A stretch of 57,279 nt of DNA from Lacrimispora saccharolytica (GCA_016899975.1 JACJJN010000022.1:1-57279); one strand, 5' to 3'. Positions 9,251 through 16,225 are shown, counted from the stretch's first letter. The notes: a model not told the origin generated them from the letters alone. Translations and numbers: made by a program.

Positions 9251-9542
9251 ATGAGTTTTGTGCCTTGTATCCCTCGCCCCATGTCCACATGGCATCCAGG
9301 ATCGGTTTTAAACTCCGCCCTAATTCCGTCAGGCTGTATTCAACCCGGGGCGGCACCTCAGCGTAAACCTGGCGGTGTACCAGCCCGTTCGCTTCCATAT
9401 CGCGCAGCTGGGCAGTCAACACCTTTTGCGATACGCTGCCTATGGATTTTTTCAATTCCCCAAATCGTTTGGTTCCGGTCATTAAGTCACGCAGAATCAG
9501 GACTTTCCATTTGTCGCCGATCAACATGAGCGTCGTTTCCAC
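9249..9542 (-). CDS. HxlR-family regulator lacking a recognisable normal start
   Basis: Winged-helix DNA-binding protein; the 97 codons from the GTG at 9542 read ETTLMLIGDKWKVLILRDL and continue through a typical HxlR wing to EGYKAQNS. Homology clearly continues upstream in frame as TAKELSACPV (9569-9540), giving the conserved Cys-Pro-Val of the family. That extension has no ATG, GTG or TTG before an in-frame TAA at 9581-9579. Either translation begins at the internal GTG, losing the redox cysteine, or the original start codon near 9572-9567 has been lost. HxlR members such as YodB and HypR sense electrophiles through that cysteine. The gene is convergent to the sugar operon and its target is unknown. 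Confidence 0.8.
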   Translation of the reverse strand: METTLMLIGDKWKVLILRDLMTGTKRFGELKKSIGSVSQKVLTAQLRDMEANGLVHRQVYAEVPPRVEYSLTELGRSLKPILDAMWTWGEGYKAQNS

Positions 9543-9588
9543 CGGACAGGCCGACAGTTCTTTTGCTGTCTGAGATCTTTATAAAACG

Positions 9589-9617
9589 ATTATAATCTTG
9601 CAAATAGAAAATTGCAA
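9589..9617 (-). promoter_or_regulatory. Promoter for the HxlR gene
   Basis: On the minus strand: TTGCAA (9617-9612), a 17-nt spacer and a perfect TATAAT (9594-9589). The -10 is only about 17 nt from the position where the HxlR start codon would be expected, so any leader is very short. Confidence 0.65.
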
Positions 9618-9634
9618 TCTCTCAAAATGGAAAA

Positions 9635-9741
9635 TTATCGGTGTCCCCTGCGTTCTTTCCGTTTCTGCTCGTAGTCTTTCAGAGCGTTGACTGTCTGGGG
9701 CGCCAGAGGGAAATCAGGGCGATCATGTTGAAGAGATTCAT
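9635..9741 (-). pseudogene. Remnant of the C-terminal end of a membrane transporter, frameshifted
   Basis: On the minus strand two adjacent frames read like one protein end: MNLFNMIALISL (from 9741), then after two extra bases near 9704-9708 APQTVNALKDYEQKRKERR, closing with TAA at 9637-9635. A hydrophobic helix followed by a basic tail fits the last helix of an amino-acid/cation symporter of the AGCS type, though the assignment is weak. Nothing upstream of 9741 reads as coding. It looks like the stump left after deletion of a larger gene. Confidence 0.4.
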
Positions 9742-9908
9742 GCGGTTGTTATTGGATGTTGGACAATAAAATATCTGTATGCTATAATTACAGAAGATAT
9801 TGGAATGGAAGGATAAAAATTCAGTAATTAAAAAGGCGGACGCCAAAACAGATTTTATTACGAAACACCATATTGGGTTTGAATACCGAAAAGGAAGGAG
9901 AAATCTGT

Positions 9909-11276
9909 ATGAATTCAGTAATCAAAACACCTTGCGGAGAAATCCGAGGAACGGAATGCCGGATTCCGGGCATCACAGCTTACAAGGGAATCCGCTACGC
10001 CACAGCGGAGCGATGGAAATATCCGGAGGTCGTATCGCATTGGGATGGCATCTATGATGCAACCTCTTATGGCAGCTGCTGCTATCAGTTAAGGACGTTT
10101 CATCCGGAGGATCAAAATCCGGGGAAGACCTTTTACTACAACGAATTTCGAAAAGGGGAAACGTATACTTATAGTGAAGATTGTCTGTTCCTGAATATCT
10201 GGACCCCACATGAGGCAAAAAATCTTCCGGTTCTGGTTTATATTCATGGCGGCGCATTCACCGGAGGCTGCGGGCATGAAAAACATTTCGACGGTCCGGT
10301 CTGGCCGGAGAAGAGTGTGATCGCAGTTACCGTTAATTACCGTTTGGGTCCCCTGGGCTTTGCCTGTCTTCCGGAGTTGAAGCAGGAATCCGGGCACACG
10401 GGGAATTACGGGCTATACGATCAGCTTGCCGCGATCCGGTGGGTGAAAGACAATATACAGGCATTTGGCGGAAATCCGGGAAATATCACAGTGATGGGAC
10501 AGAGTGCCGGCGCGATGAGTGTTCAGCAGTTATGTCTTAGCCCTTTGACGAAAGGACTGATTGCCAAGGCAGTGATGAGCAGCGGCGGAGGCATCAGCGA
10601 GGAATTTTCCAAAACATCCCCCGCAGAAGATCAGTATGGATACTGGCAAGAGGTGATGAAAACTGCTGGCTGCAGTGCGTTGGAAGAGTTTCGCCGTTTG
10701 CCGGCAGAAAAATTGTTCGGGGCGTGGGGAGCAGTAAACAGGATGCAAAGCGTGACAGGACTTACTTGTATGCCGTGTATCGACGGAGAAATGATCGTGA
10801 AATCCGGAGAAGACGCTGTCAGCAGCGGACAATTTCTGAATATTCCGTATATGGCGGGAAGCACCAGCGAAGATATTGTTCCGCCCATTGTTTTTCAGAT
10901 GGCGAAGAACTGGTGCCGTCTGCAGTCAGAACAAGGCAGGTGTTCTTCGTATACCTGGTTTTTTGACCGGCAGCTTCCCGGAGACGAAGAAGGAGCATGG
11001 CACAGCAGCGATCTGTGGTATTGGTTCGGAACTCTGGACAATGGTTGGAGACCGTTTACGGAAAAAGACAGACAGCTGAGCGAAGAGATGGTGTCATATC
11101 TGACGAATTTTGCCAAAACAGGAGATCCCAACGGATCGGGTCTGGCAGAGTGGAAGGCTCAGGAGGAAGGGCAGGATCTGGTGATGCGTCTGGGAGAAGA
11201 ACCATCTCATATGGGAGATGTCAGCATGGAAAAACTTTATGAAACAATGCGCAGCAGTCATGCGGAAGGAGAATGA
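9909..11276 (+). CDS. Type B carboxylesterase / para-nitrobenzyl-esterase-like hydrolase
   Basis: Alpha/beta-hydrolase of 455 residues that cleaves carboxylic esters; cytoplasmic, as no signal peptide is present. The oxyanion-hole motif YIHGGAFTGG is at about 111 (His113). The nucleophile elbow GQSAGAMS gives Ser199, with Gln in place of the usual Glu before the serine. The catalytic His is probably His365 in GAWHSSDL, and the acid lies near STSED (about 320). It is some 50-100 residues shorter than PnbA-type enzymes. The start follows GGAAGGAG at 8-nt spacing. It stands alone, followed 14 nt later by the ribU promoter. The natural substrate is not predictable. Confidence 0.88.
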   Translation: MNSVIKTPCGEIRGTECRIPGITAYKGIRYATAERWKYPEVVSHWDGIYDATSYGSCCYQLRTFHPEDQNPGKTFYYNEFRKGETYTYSEDCLFLNIWTPHEAKNLPVLVYIHGGAFTGGCGHEKHFDGPVWPEKSVIAVTVNYRLGPLGFACLPELKQESGHTGNYGLYDQLAAIRWVKDNIQAFGGNPGNITVMGQSAGAMSVQQLCLSPLTKGLIAKAVMSSGGGISEEFSKTSPAEDQYGYWQEVMKTAGCSALEEFRRLPAEKLFGAWGAVNRMQSVTGLTCMPCIDGEMIVKSGEDAVSSGQFLNIPYMAGSTSEDIVPPIVFQMAKNWCRLQSEQGRCSSYTWFFDRQLPGDEEGAWHSSDLWYWFGTLDNGWRPFTEKDRQLSEEMVSYLTNFAKTGDPNGSGLAEWKAQEEGQDLVMRLGEEPSHMGDVSMEKLYETMRSSHAEGE

Positions 11277-11290
11277 GCCTTATTTTTCTA

Positions 11291-11319
11291 TTGACGGCAT
11301 TCCTCACTGGGTATATACT
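11291..11319 (+). promoter_or_regulatory. Promoter of the FMN riboswitch/ribU transcript
   Basis: TTGACG (11291-11296), a 17-nt spacer and TATACT (11314-11319) lie directly before the riboswitch. Both boxes match consensus at five of six positions. Confidence 0.8.
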
Positions 11320-11344
11320 GATAGAGAAAAATAAAGACAGGAAA

Positions 11345-11460
11345 TCTTCAGGGCGGGGTGCAAGTCCCCACTGGCGGTATAGTCCGCGACCTGTGGCAGA
11401 AAGCCACGGCTGATCCGGTGAAAGTCCGGTACCAACAGTTACAGTCTGGATGGAAGAAGA
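11345..11460 (+). promoter_or_regulatory. FMN riboswitch (RFN element)
   Basis: The conserved RFN core is present: CTTCAGGGCGGGGTG at the 5' end, CCCCACTGGCGGT, GATCCGGTGAAAGTCCGG, and a closing GGATGGAAGAAGA that pairs back to TCTTC to form P1. FMN binding would favour the downstream terminator and shut off the riboflavin transporter gene ribU. Confidence 0.95.
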
Positions 11461-11573
11461 GAGACAAAGCTTGATGAAGGCAGCTGCCGGAAAAAAGGAC
11501 GAAAAGGAACAATGTCCGGATCCGTTTTTTTGAAGGGCAGCAGTCGTGTAATCTTTCTTTTGTATGAAAATCG

Positions 11574-11606
11574 CCCGGGATATTCTCCCGGGTATTTTTT
11601 GTTTTT
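11574..11606 (+). terminator. Expression-platform terminator of the FMN riboswitch
   Basis: The stem CCCGGGA/TCCCGGG (11574-11580 and 11586-11592) with loop TATTC is followed by a T-rich run (11593-11606). The 113 nt between aptamer and terminator contain GCTGCC and GGGCAGC arms plus a T7 run after GGATCCG, which could supply the alternative fold. Confidence 0.85.
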
Positions 11607-11637
11607 CATAGGAAATTACTTTCCTTTGAAATAAAAA

Positions 11638-11723
11638 CGCTCCGCGAGGACCGCACTGCGGCGGAGTGGAAGATGCCGCTTGTGCGACCCGCCGCAGGCG
11701 GAGAATCCTGCCAAACAGGATTC
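11638..11723 (+). other. GC-rich hairpins between the riboswitch terminator and ribU
   Basis: CTCCGC (11640) pairs with GCGGAG (11661), and GAATCCTG (11703-11710) pairs perfectly with CAGGATTC (11716-11723), followed by TTTCTTG. No coding capacity is evident. The second hairpin could act as a further, weak termination point. Such a gap between an RFN element and ribU is unusual. Confidence 0.45.
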
Positions 11724-11803
11724 TTTCTTGCAACAAATACCTCACAGTTTTTCCGGCGGTTTTCGACTGGGAGATTTCCTCAGACAGAAAGGAAGAAAAA
11801 AGT

Positions 11804-12445
11804 ATGAATGCAGAAACAACAACGCAGAAACGAACAAGGGCAGACAGTATTGGAAGAACCAGATACCTGGTACAGATCGGTATGCTGGCAGGCATTGCGG
11901 TAGTGCTGATGCTCTTTGATATCCCGCTGCCTTTTGCTCCGTCCTTTTATCAGATCGATCTCAGTGAACTTCCGGTACTGATCGGCGCTTTCGCTATGGG
12001 ACCGATGGCAGGTGTGCTGATCGAGCTGATCAAGGTCCTTTTGAATCTTGTGATTAATGGAACGGATACGGCATTTGTGGGCGAGTTTGCCAACTTTCTG
12101 ATCGGCTGTGCGCTGATCGTTCCGGCAGCGCTGGTTTATCAGAGAAAAAAGACAAGAAAATCAGCAGTGATTGGAATGACTCTTGGTACCATTGTTATGG
12201 CGGCAGTGGGCGGCGTGATCAACGCCTATGTACTGCTTCCGGCTTATTCCGCAGCCTTTGGAATTCCGGTGGACGGCCTGATAGAGATGGGAGCGGCGGT
12301 GAACAGGGCGATTACCAGCCTTCCAACCTTCTGTCTTTTTGCGGTTGTTCCTTTTAATCTGGTCAAGGGGGTTGTAGTTTCTGTCATTACTCTGTTATTA
12401 TATAAACATATCAGCAGAATCCTGAAAGGAGAGCATATGCGGTAA
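11804..12445 (+). CDS. ribU: Riboflavin ECF transporter substrate-binding protein RibU
   Basis: S component of an energy-coupling-factor importer, 213 residues with about five to six membrane helices, that binds riboflavin and docks on a shared EcfT/EcfA module encoded elsewhere. The stretches LPFAPSFYQIDLSELPVLIG and GPMAGVLIELIKVLLNL are hallmark RibU sequence. The ATG at 11804 follows AAAGGAAG. An open frame reaches upstream to 11666 but covers the hairpin region and is not coding-like. FMN-riboswitch control confirms the substrate: transport is shut off when FMN is plentiful. There is no riboflavin biosynthesis operon nearby. Confidence 0.95.
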   Translation: MNAETTTQKRTRADSIGRTRYLVQIGMLAGIAVVLMLFDIPLPFAPSFYQIDLSELPVLIGAFAMGPMAGVLIELIKVLLNLVINGTDTAFVGEFANFLIGCALIVPAALVYQRKKTRKSAVIGMTLGTIVMAAVGGVINAYVLLPAYSAAFGIPVDGLIEMGAAVNRAITSLPTFCLFAVVPFNLVKGVVVSVITLLLYKHISRILKGEHMR

Positions 12446-12520
12446 CAGGTCTGGTGCGATGTTTGAGGATTGGTCTGAGAAACAGGCGTCGGCCGGAAAA
12501 GGAGAGGAGAGGACAGAAAG

Positions 12521-13126
12521 ATGGCACAGATTGAAAAAATCACTCAGCAGACGGACAACCGTTTTGTGAATCTTTATCATGTACAGGGCAAAAACCGTGT
12601 GGGAAAGCCGCTGAATTATTATGTGGCTTCGCGGGCGAAGACGATTGAGCAGATGAAACTGAAAACGAAAGTCAACCGGCCGGACGGAGTGATCATCTAC
12701 AGTCTTTACGGCGAAAAACGGGACAAAGTGATCCTGGTGAAACAGTACCGTGTGACGATCGACGATTATATTTACGAATTTCCTGCGGGACTGGTGGAGG
12801 AAAATGAGGATTACCATCAGGCAGCCATCCGTGAAATGCATGAGGAAACCGGTCTGGACTTTCAGCCAATCCAGGTGGAAGAATGTTTTGAAAAGCCGTA
12901 TTTTACCACCATCGGCATGACAGACGAATCCTGTGCATCTGTTTACGGCTATGCTACGGGAACGATCAGCCGCCAGTATATGGAGGAAAGCGAGGAGATT
13001 GAGGTGGTACTGGCAGACCGGGAGGAGGTTGCCAGGATTCTGAGGGAAGAGAATGTTGCGATCATGTGTGCTTATCAGCTGATGCATTTCCTCAAAAACG
13101 ATGATCCTTTTTACTTTTTGAAGTAG
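12521..13126 (+). CDS. Nudix hydrolase, ADP-ribose pyrophosphatase-like
   Basis: Nucleoside-diphosphate-linked hydrolase of 201 residues. A complete Nudix box (Gly-x5-Glu-x7-Arg-Glu-x2-Glu-Glu-x-Gly) runs from about residue 90 to 112, seen as REMHEETGL at its end. Upstream lies the strand pattern RDKVILVKQYR typical of ADP-ribose/NDP-sugar Nudix enzymes. The start follows GGAGAGGAGAGG. Its stop codon touches the start of the long palindrome at 13129. A role in turnover of ADP-ribose or related compounds is the family default; the substrate is unproven. Confidence 0.9.
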   Translation: MAQIEKITQQTDNRFVNLYHVQGKNRVGKPLNYYVASRAKTIEQMKLKTKVNRPDGVIIYSLYGEKRDKVILVKQYRVTIDDYIYEFPAGLVEENEDYHQAAIREMHEETGLDFQPIQVEECFEKPYFTTIGMTDESCASVYGYATGTISRQYMEESEEIEVVLADREEVARILREENVAIMCAYQLMHFLKNDDPFYFLK

Positions 13127-13128
13127 GG

Positions 13129-13401
13129 GGACGAAAATCCGACCGCCGTGCCGCGTGCGTGAGACGGCAGCGGGGGAAATATGGAATGCGTGCTCACTCC
13201 ACATTCGGACAGGAACGGGCGGGGTGTTCGCGGCGCTCAGAACGGGATTTTTTTTGTTGGCTGTCGGTCGACAGCGCCCCGTTCCGCGCTCCACGGACAC
13301 CCCGCCCGTTCCTGTCCGCCTGTAGTCGCAAGCACTGCATTCCATATTTCCCCCCCCCCGCCCCGCACACGCACCTGCCCTGCGTCTGACCGTTTTCGTC
13401 C
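13129..13401. repeat. 273-bp imperfect palindrome (MITE-like element)
   Basis: Two arms of about 120 bp mirror each other. GGGGAAATATGGAATGC at about 13173 is repeated inverted at 13338-13354, GGACAGGAACGGGCGGGGTG at 13207-13226 inverted at 13299-13318, and GGACGAAAA at 13129 inverted at 13393-13401. The centre holds a T8 run and the small palindrome CTGTCGGTCGACAG. Both strands give similar short frames because of the symmetry; none looks like a gene. It begins 3 nt after the Nudix stop. It could be a non-autonomous insertion element or a folded RNA; no target duplication is evident. Confidence 0.75.
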
Positions 13402-13409
13402 GTCCACGC

Positions 13410-13441
13410 AAAAAAAACGGGCTCGTCTCTTCGACTGCCCG
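13410..13441 (-). terminator. Terminator downstream of the cobalamin riboswitch
   Basis: Reading on the minus strand: CGGGC, an inner GTC/GAC pair and GCCCG form a hairpin followed by eight T (13417-13410). It lies about 220 nt beyond the aptamer and just before the palindrome arm. Confidence 0.65.
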
Positions 13442-13659
13442 GGTTCTGCAAGCGGAAAATCATAACACCTGTTTGCGGAGGAAAGTGCCATGATATAACA
13501 GAACGTTTGGTAGCCGAAGTGATTCACCCTGCCGTTTAATGCAATGCATAAATCCCGTTCAAGGTTCCCGGCAAGTGAACTGTTCGTTACTTATCAGGCA
13601 TTCCATATCTCATAAAACAAGTGTGGATGGAAACTTTACTCGGAAGCTTCAACCTTATG

Positions 13660-13837
13660 CAGTTTAAGCAGGTTTCCTGACTTGGAGATCATCGCTGTTC
13701 TGTTCCTTCTCATATGCTTGCGGACATACAATGGATTTTTACAGACAGCTCCCTCGATACAGTGACCGGATCGCTCAGGATTCTGACCTGATTCCCTTTT
13801 CACCGATTTCCGTTTGGAAGATCGATGCACTTAAACT
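13660..13837 (-). promoter_or_regulatory. Cobalamin riboswitch without a downstream gene
   Basis: On the minus strand the B12 aptamer core is clear: GGTGAAAAGGGAATCAGGT, then AATCCTGAGCGATCCGGTC, ACTGTATCGAGGGAG, and the 3' box AAGTCAGGAAACCTGCTT. P1 closes perfectly: CAGTTTAAG (13837-13829) pairs with CTTAAACTG (13668-13660). Downstream on this strand there is no open reading frame before the terminator at 13441, and no minus-strand gene until the HxlR gene near 9.5 kb. The gene it controlled, typically a B12 transporter or B12-independent isozyme, appears to be gone. Confidence 0.88.
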
Positions 13838-13864
13838 GTTGATATGAAATTTATACACAAATGT

Positions 13865-13893
13865 ATTCTAACACAGTTGAAAGACTTTGTAAA
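13865..13893 (-). promoter_or_regulatory. Promoter of the orphan cobalamin riboswitch
   Basis: Minus strand: TTTACA (13893-13888), a 17-nt spacer and TAGAAT (13870-13865), each five of six to consensus. Transcription would start about 20 nt before the aptamer, so the orphan is probably still transcribed. Confidence 0.75.
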
Positions 13894-13964
13894 TATCCAT
13901 TATCCTTGAATTTCCGTAGTCTCGAGTTTCTGTAGAAATCCTTTGCAGAAATCCTGGTGGCAGT

Positions 13965-14003
13965 TCAGCCGGATTTGCGTATTTACCTCGCAGATCCGGC
14001 TGA
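13965..14003. repeat. GTTCAGCC/GGCTGAAC-type hairpin (REP-like family member)
   Basis: The stem TCAGCCGGATTTGCG (13965-13979) pairs with 13989-14003 with one mismatch and a 9-nt loop. The outer TCAGCC/GGCTGA is shared with the dispersed palindromes at 21884, 24777 and 55551. It sits 3' of the lipoprotein gene and may act as its terminator, although no T run follows. Confidence 0.55.
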
Positions 14004-14083
14004 AACGTAGTGCTTTTGGGCGTACATTCCATCGTGAAGCGATTTTACATGGGCAGATACCGTCCAAACTTTTTCAATGGCTC

Positions 14084-14845
14084 TTATGAATTTTCTGCTG
14101 CATTTTGGACATTGCTCATGGCTTCCTGGTAGGTTTCCTTGATTTTCTGCATTGCCTCCTCGCGTGCCACTGGTTCAAATGTTGCGGAAGTTGTTGAGGT
14201 GATATTGACGTCGATCAGTTCTTCTCCCTCTTGCTGTTTCATCGTACTTTTCCAAACAGTTTCGATTCGGGTAAGCTTATCTTCATCGTCCAGATAATAT
14301 GTGTATTGTGCGGATTCCGGTTTTTCGCTTTGCTGAGCAAATTCCTCCGGAAGATTCTTGGTGTTTTCCGCCCATGTTTCCTCCAGAGCTTCTTTCGGGA
14401 CACTGCATGTGATCTGAGTTCCGTCATCCTGTCGCTGTCCTTCTTCCAGTACCATAGTTTCCTCGTAATCGCCTTTTGCCAGTTCCTCCATAACGGTCGG
14501 CGTTTCCCATTTCATCCAGCCGGTATCGAGATCAGAGGCAACGTTTCGTGAATACTGATTGCCGTCGTAAATCACCATCCAGCTTGTTTGATCTTCTCCT
14601 ACACGGCTTTCCTGCAGCCAGTGATTCTCGTCGATAAACCAGAGTTCGTTTACTATAGTTTGATTTTCATCATCCACAGTTATGGCGGAATCAGTCACTG
14701 ACCGAACCGCTTCTTCAGCGTTAAGCGTATCCAACGCCTGTTGGCGCAGTTCCATATAGTCTGTGTCTGTCTGAACAGCAGAACATCCCGCGAGTACAGC
14801 CAGCAGCCCTGCTGTCATTCCAATACTCTTTATTCTTTTCTTCAT
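14084..14845 (-). CDS. Secreted lipoprotein (DUF6612/LolA-like fold suspected)
   Basis: A 253-residue lipoprotein. The signal MKKRIKSIGMTAGLLAV is followed by the lipobox LAGC (Cys21). The mature part has repeated beta-strand-rich segments (WFIDENHWLQ, YDGNQYSRN, YTYYLDDEDKLTRIETVW), resembling the cupped beta-sheet lipoproteins of Gram-positive bacteria that are often filed under DUF6612. That match is from memory and moderate. The ATG at 14845 follows GGAGGG at 6 nt; longer upstream codons lack this. It is last in the operon after the SPFH and ribbon-helix-helix genes, 68 nt beyond the latter, so it may share their promoter. Function unknown. Confidence 0.75.
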   Translation of the reverse strand: MKKRIKSIGMTAGLLAVLAGCSAVQTDTDYMELRQQALDTLNAEEAVRSVTDSAITVDDENQTIVNELWFIDENHWLQESRVGEDQTSWMVIYDGNQYSRNVASDLDTGWMKWETPTVMEELAKGDYEETMVLEEGQRQDDGTQITCSVPKEALEETWAENTKNLPEEFAQQSEKPESAQYTYYLDDEDKLTRIETVWKSTMKQQEGEELIDVNITSTTSATFEPVAREEAMQKIKETYQEAMSNVQNAAENS

Positions 14846-14913
14846 TGTGATCCCTCCCATATTCTTCAGAAACCAGACGGTTGTCATCTGTTGCAGAACA
14901 ATCATTCGGAAGT

Positions 14914-15174
14914 TCATTTTTTTTTCCTCGCACGGACACATTCGGTCAGGAGATATTCAATCTGTCCGTTGATAGAACGGAAATCCTCATCCGCCCAGCG
15001 GGCGATTTCTTCCCAGAGCGTTGGGGAAAGCCGTAATACCAGCTGCTTTTTTCCTTTTTCACGGAGTTTCAGGGCATTCTCTTTTTCCCTGATTTCGTCT
15101 TCCATGTTCCGGAGCTTTTCCAGCCGCTGCTGGAGCGCCTGTTCTCTGGCGTCCAGTTTTTTTTCATCTGTCAT
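14914..15174 (-). CDS. Arc-like ribbon-helix-helix protein with N-terminal coiled coil
   Basis: Small DNA-binding protein of 86 residues. Residues 1-42 are a charged heptad-like helix (LDAREQALQQRLEKLRNMED), probably a coiled coil. Residues 43-80 have the Arc/MetJ pattern: strand KQLVLRLSP, then LWEEIARWADEDFRSINGQI. Arc-type proteins bind DNA as dimers on short, tandem sites. Pairing of such a protein directly after an SPFH gene recurs in Clostridia. The 13-nt spacing from the SPFH stop implies one transcript. The tandem ATATCATT sites in the operon promoter (16175-16225) are its likely autoregulatory target. Confidence 0.85.
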   Translation of the reverse strand: MTDEKKLDAREQALQQRLEKLRNMEDEIREKENALKLREKGKKQLVLRLSPTLWEEIARWADEDFRSINGQIEYLLTECVRARKKK

Positions 15175-15187
15175 TAATTATCACATC

Positions 15188-16144
15188 CTATTGATAAATA
15201 CTTCCGCTGTTGACCACCGGCTGTGCGTCTTTGTTGGAGCAGAGGACGACGAGAAGATTGGACACCATTGCCGCTTTCCGTTCTTCGTCAAGCACAACGA
15301 TCTCATCTTCGTTCAGTTTGTCGATTGCCATACGTACCATGTCCACCGCGCCGTCTACGATTTTCTGTTTGGCGGCGATCACCGCAGCGGCCTGCTGTCT
15401 CTGGAGCATGGCAGCCGCGATTTCTTCTGCATAGGACAGATGAGTGATGCGTACTTCTTCTATGACAAGACCGGCAAACTCCACACGTTTGGACAGTTCA
15501 TCTTTCATATTCTCGGCGATTTCCTGGGCGCTTCCGCGCAGGGTCTTTTCGTTGTTTGCCTGTGTTTCGTCAATAAGATCGTAAGGATACATCCGGGCAA
15601 TGTTCCGGATCGTGGAGTCTGTCTGGATAGACAGGAATTCCGGGTAGTTTTCCACGTTGAAGACAGCCCTTGTGGGATTGTCTACCCGCCATACAACGAC
15701 GACGCCGATGATGATGGGATTTCCGAGAACATCGTTGACTTTCTGGATTCTGTTGTTGAATGTGATGCTTTTCAGAGAAACCGTCTTTTTGTGCGTGTCG
15801 ATGACCGCTGTTTTTTCATCGTCAGAAGTCTTTATATATGTCGGGTTATTGTTGGCGGAAAACGGGTTTACAAAGTAGAAACCTTCTTTCAGGATGGTTC
15901 CGTAATAATTTCCAAATAAAGTCAGTACCATAGCTTCATTTGGTTTTACAATTTTCAGTCCGTTGTAAAAAAACGGTATGCAGAAAGCCAGGATGAGAAA
16001 GATGATAAAGAATAAAATGAGAGAATTTATTGCAGCGTAGAAAACCAGGTAAAGAGTGAGCAGCCATGCTGCAGTGATCAGAAATACAGCTCCAAATCCG
16101 TTGATCGGTCGGATTTCTTTTTGTTCAAATCTCTGTTTTTCCAT
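15188..16144 (-). CDS. SPFH/Band 7 (stomatin/prohibitin-like) membrane protein
   Basis: Membrane scaffold of about 318 residues. Two hydrophobic helices (about 18-60) are followed by the SPFH domain beginning with KIVKPNEAMVLTLFGNYYG, and by a helical region rich in Ala/Gln/Glu (EEIAAAMLQRQQAAAVIAAK) typical of flotillin-type oligomers. A GTG at 16153 is only 2-3 nt from AAAGGAG, too close; the ATG at 16144, 11 nt away, is preferred. SPFH proteins form large rings that organise membrane proteins and proteolysis. First gene of a three-gene operon with an RHH regulator and a lipoprotein; its role here is unknown. Confidence 0.92.
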   Translation of the reverse strand: MEKQRFEQKEIRPINGFGAVFLITAAWLLTLYLVFYAAINSLILFFIIFLILAFCIPFFYNGLKIVKPNEAMVLTLFGNYYGTILKEGFYFVNPFSANNNPTYIKTSDDEKTAVIDTHKKTVSLKSITFNNRIQKVNDVLGNPIIIGVVVVWRVDNPTRAVFNVENYPEFLSIQTDSTIRNIARMYPYDLIDETQANNEKTLRGSAQEIAENMKDELSKRVEFAGLVIEEVRITHLSYAEEIAAAMLQRQQAAAVIAAKQKIVDGAVDMVRMAIDKLNEDEIVVLDEERKAAMVSNLLVVLCSNKDAQPVVNSGSIYQ

Positions 16145-16174
16145 AATTGTCACGACTCCTTTCTCAATTGAAAG

Positions 16175-16225
16175 ATGATATCATTTTGATATCATTAATA
16201 TATCATTTAAATGATGGAATGTCAA
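16175..16225 (-). promoter_or_regulatory. Promoter with tandem operator for the SPFH-RHH operon
   Basis: Minus-strand TTGACA (16225-16220), a 17-nt spacer and TATATT (16202-16197) form a near-consensus promoter. The spacer contains the perfect 14-bp palindrome ATCATTTAAATGAT (16202-16215). Read on the plus strand, ATATCATT recurs at 16178, 16189 and 16200, exactly 11 bp apart, and TGATATCA palindromes centre at 16179.5 and 16190.5. Sites phased by one helical turn over the -10 region are what an Arc-like repressor would use. Confidence 0.8.

Noticed and set aside
13159-13527. Several 75-96-codon frames on both strands in the palindrome
   Set aside because: They mirror each other because of the inverted repeat (both strands read DRNGRGVRG-type sequence) and lack ribosome-binding sites.
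13636-13830. A 64-codon minus-strand frame as the riboswitch-controlled gene
   Set aside because: It lies inside the conserved cobalamin aptamer, so its sequence is explained by RNA structure.
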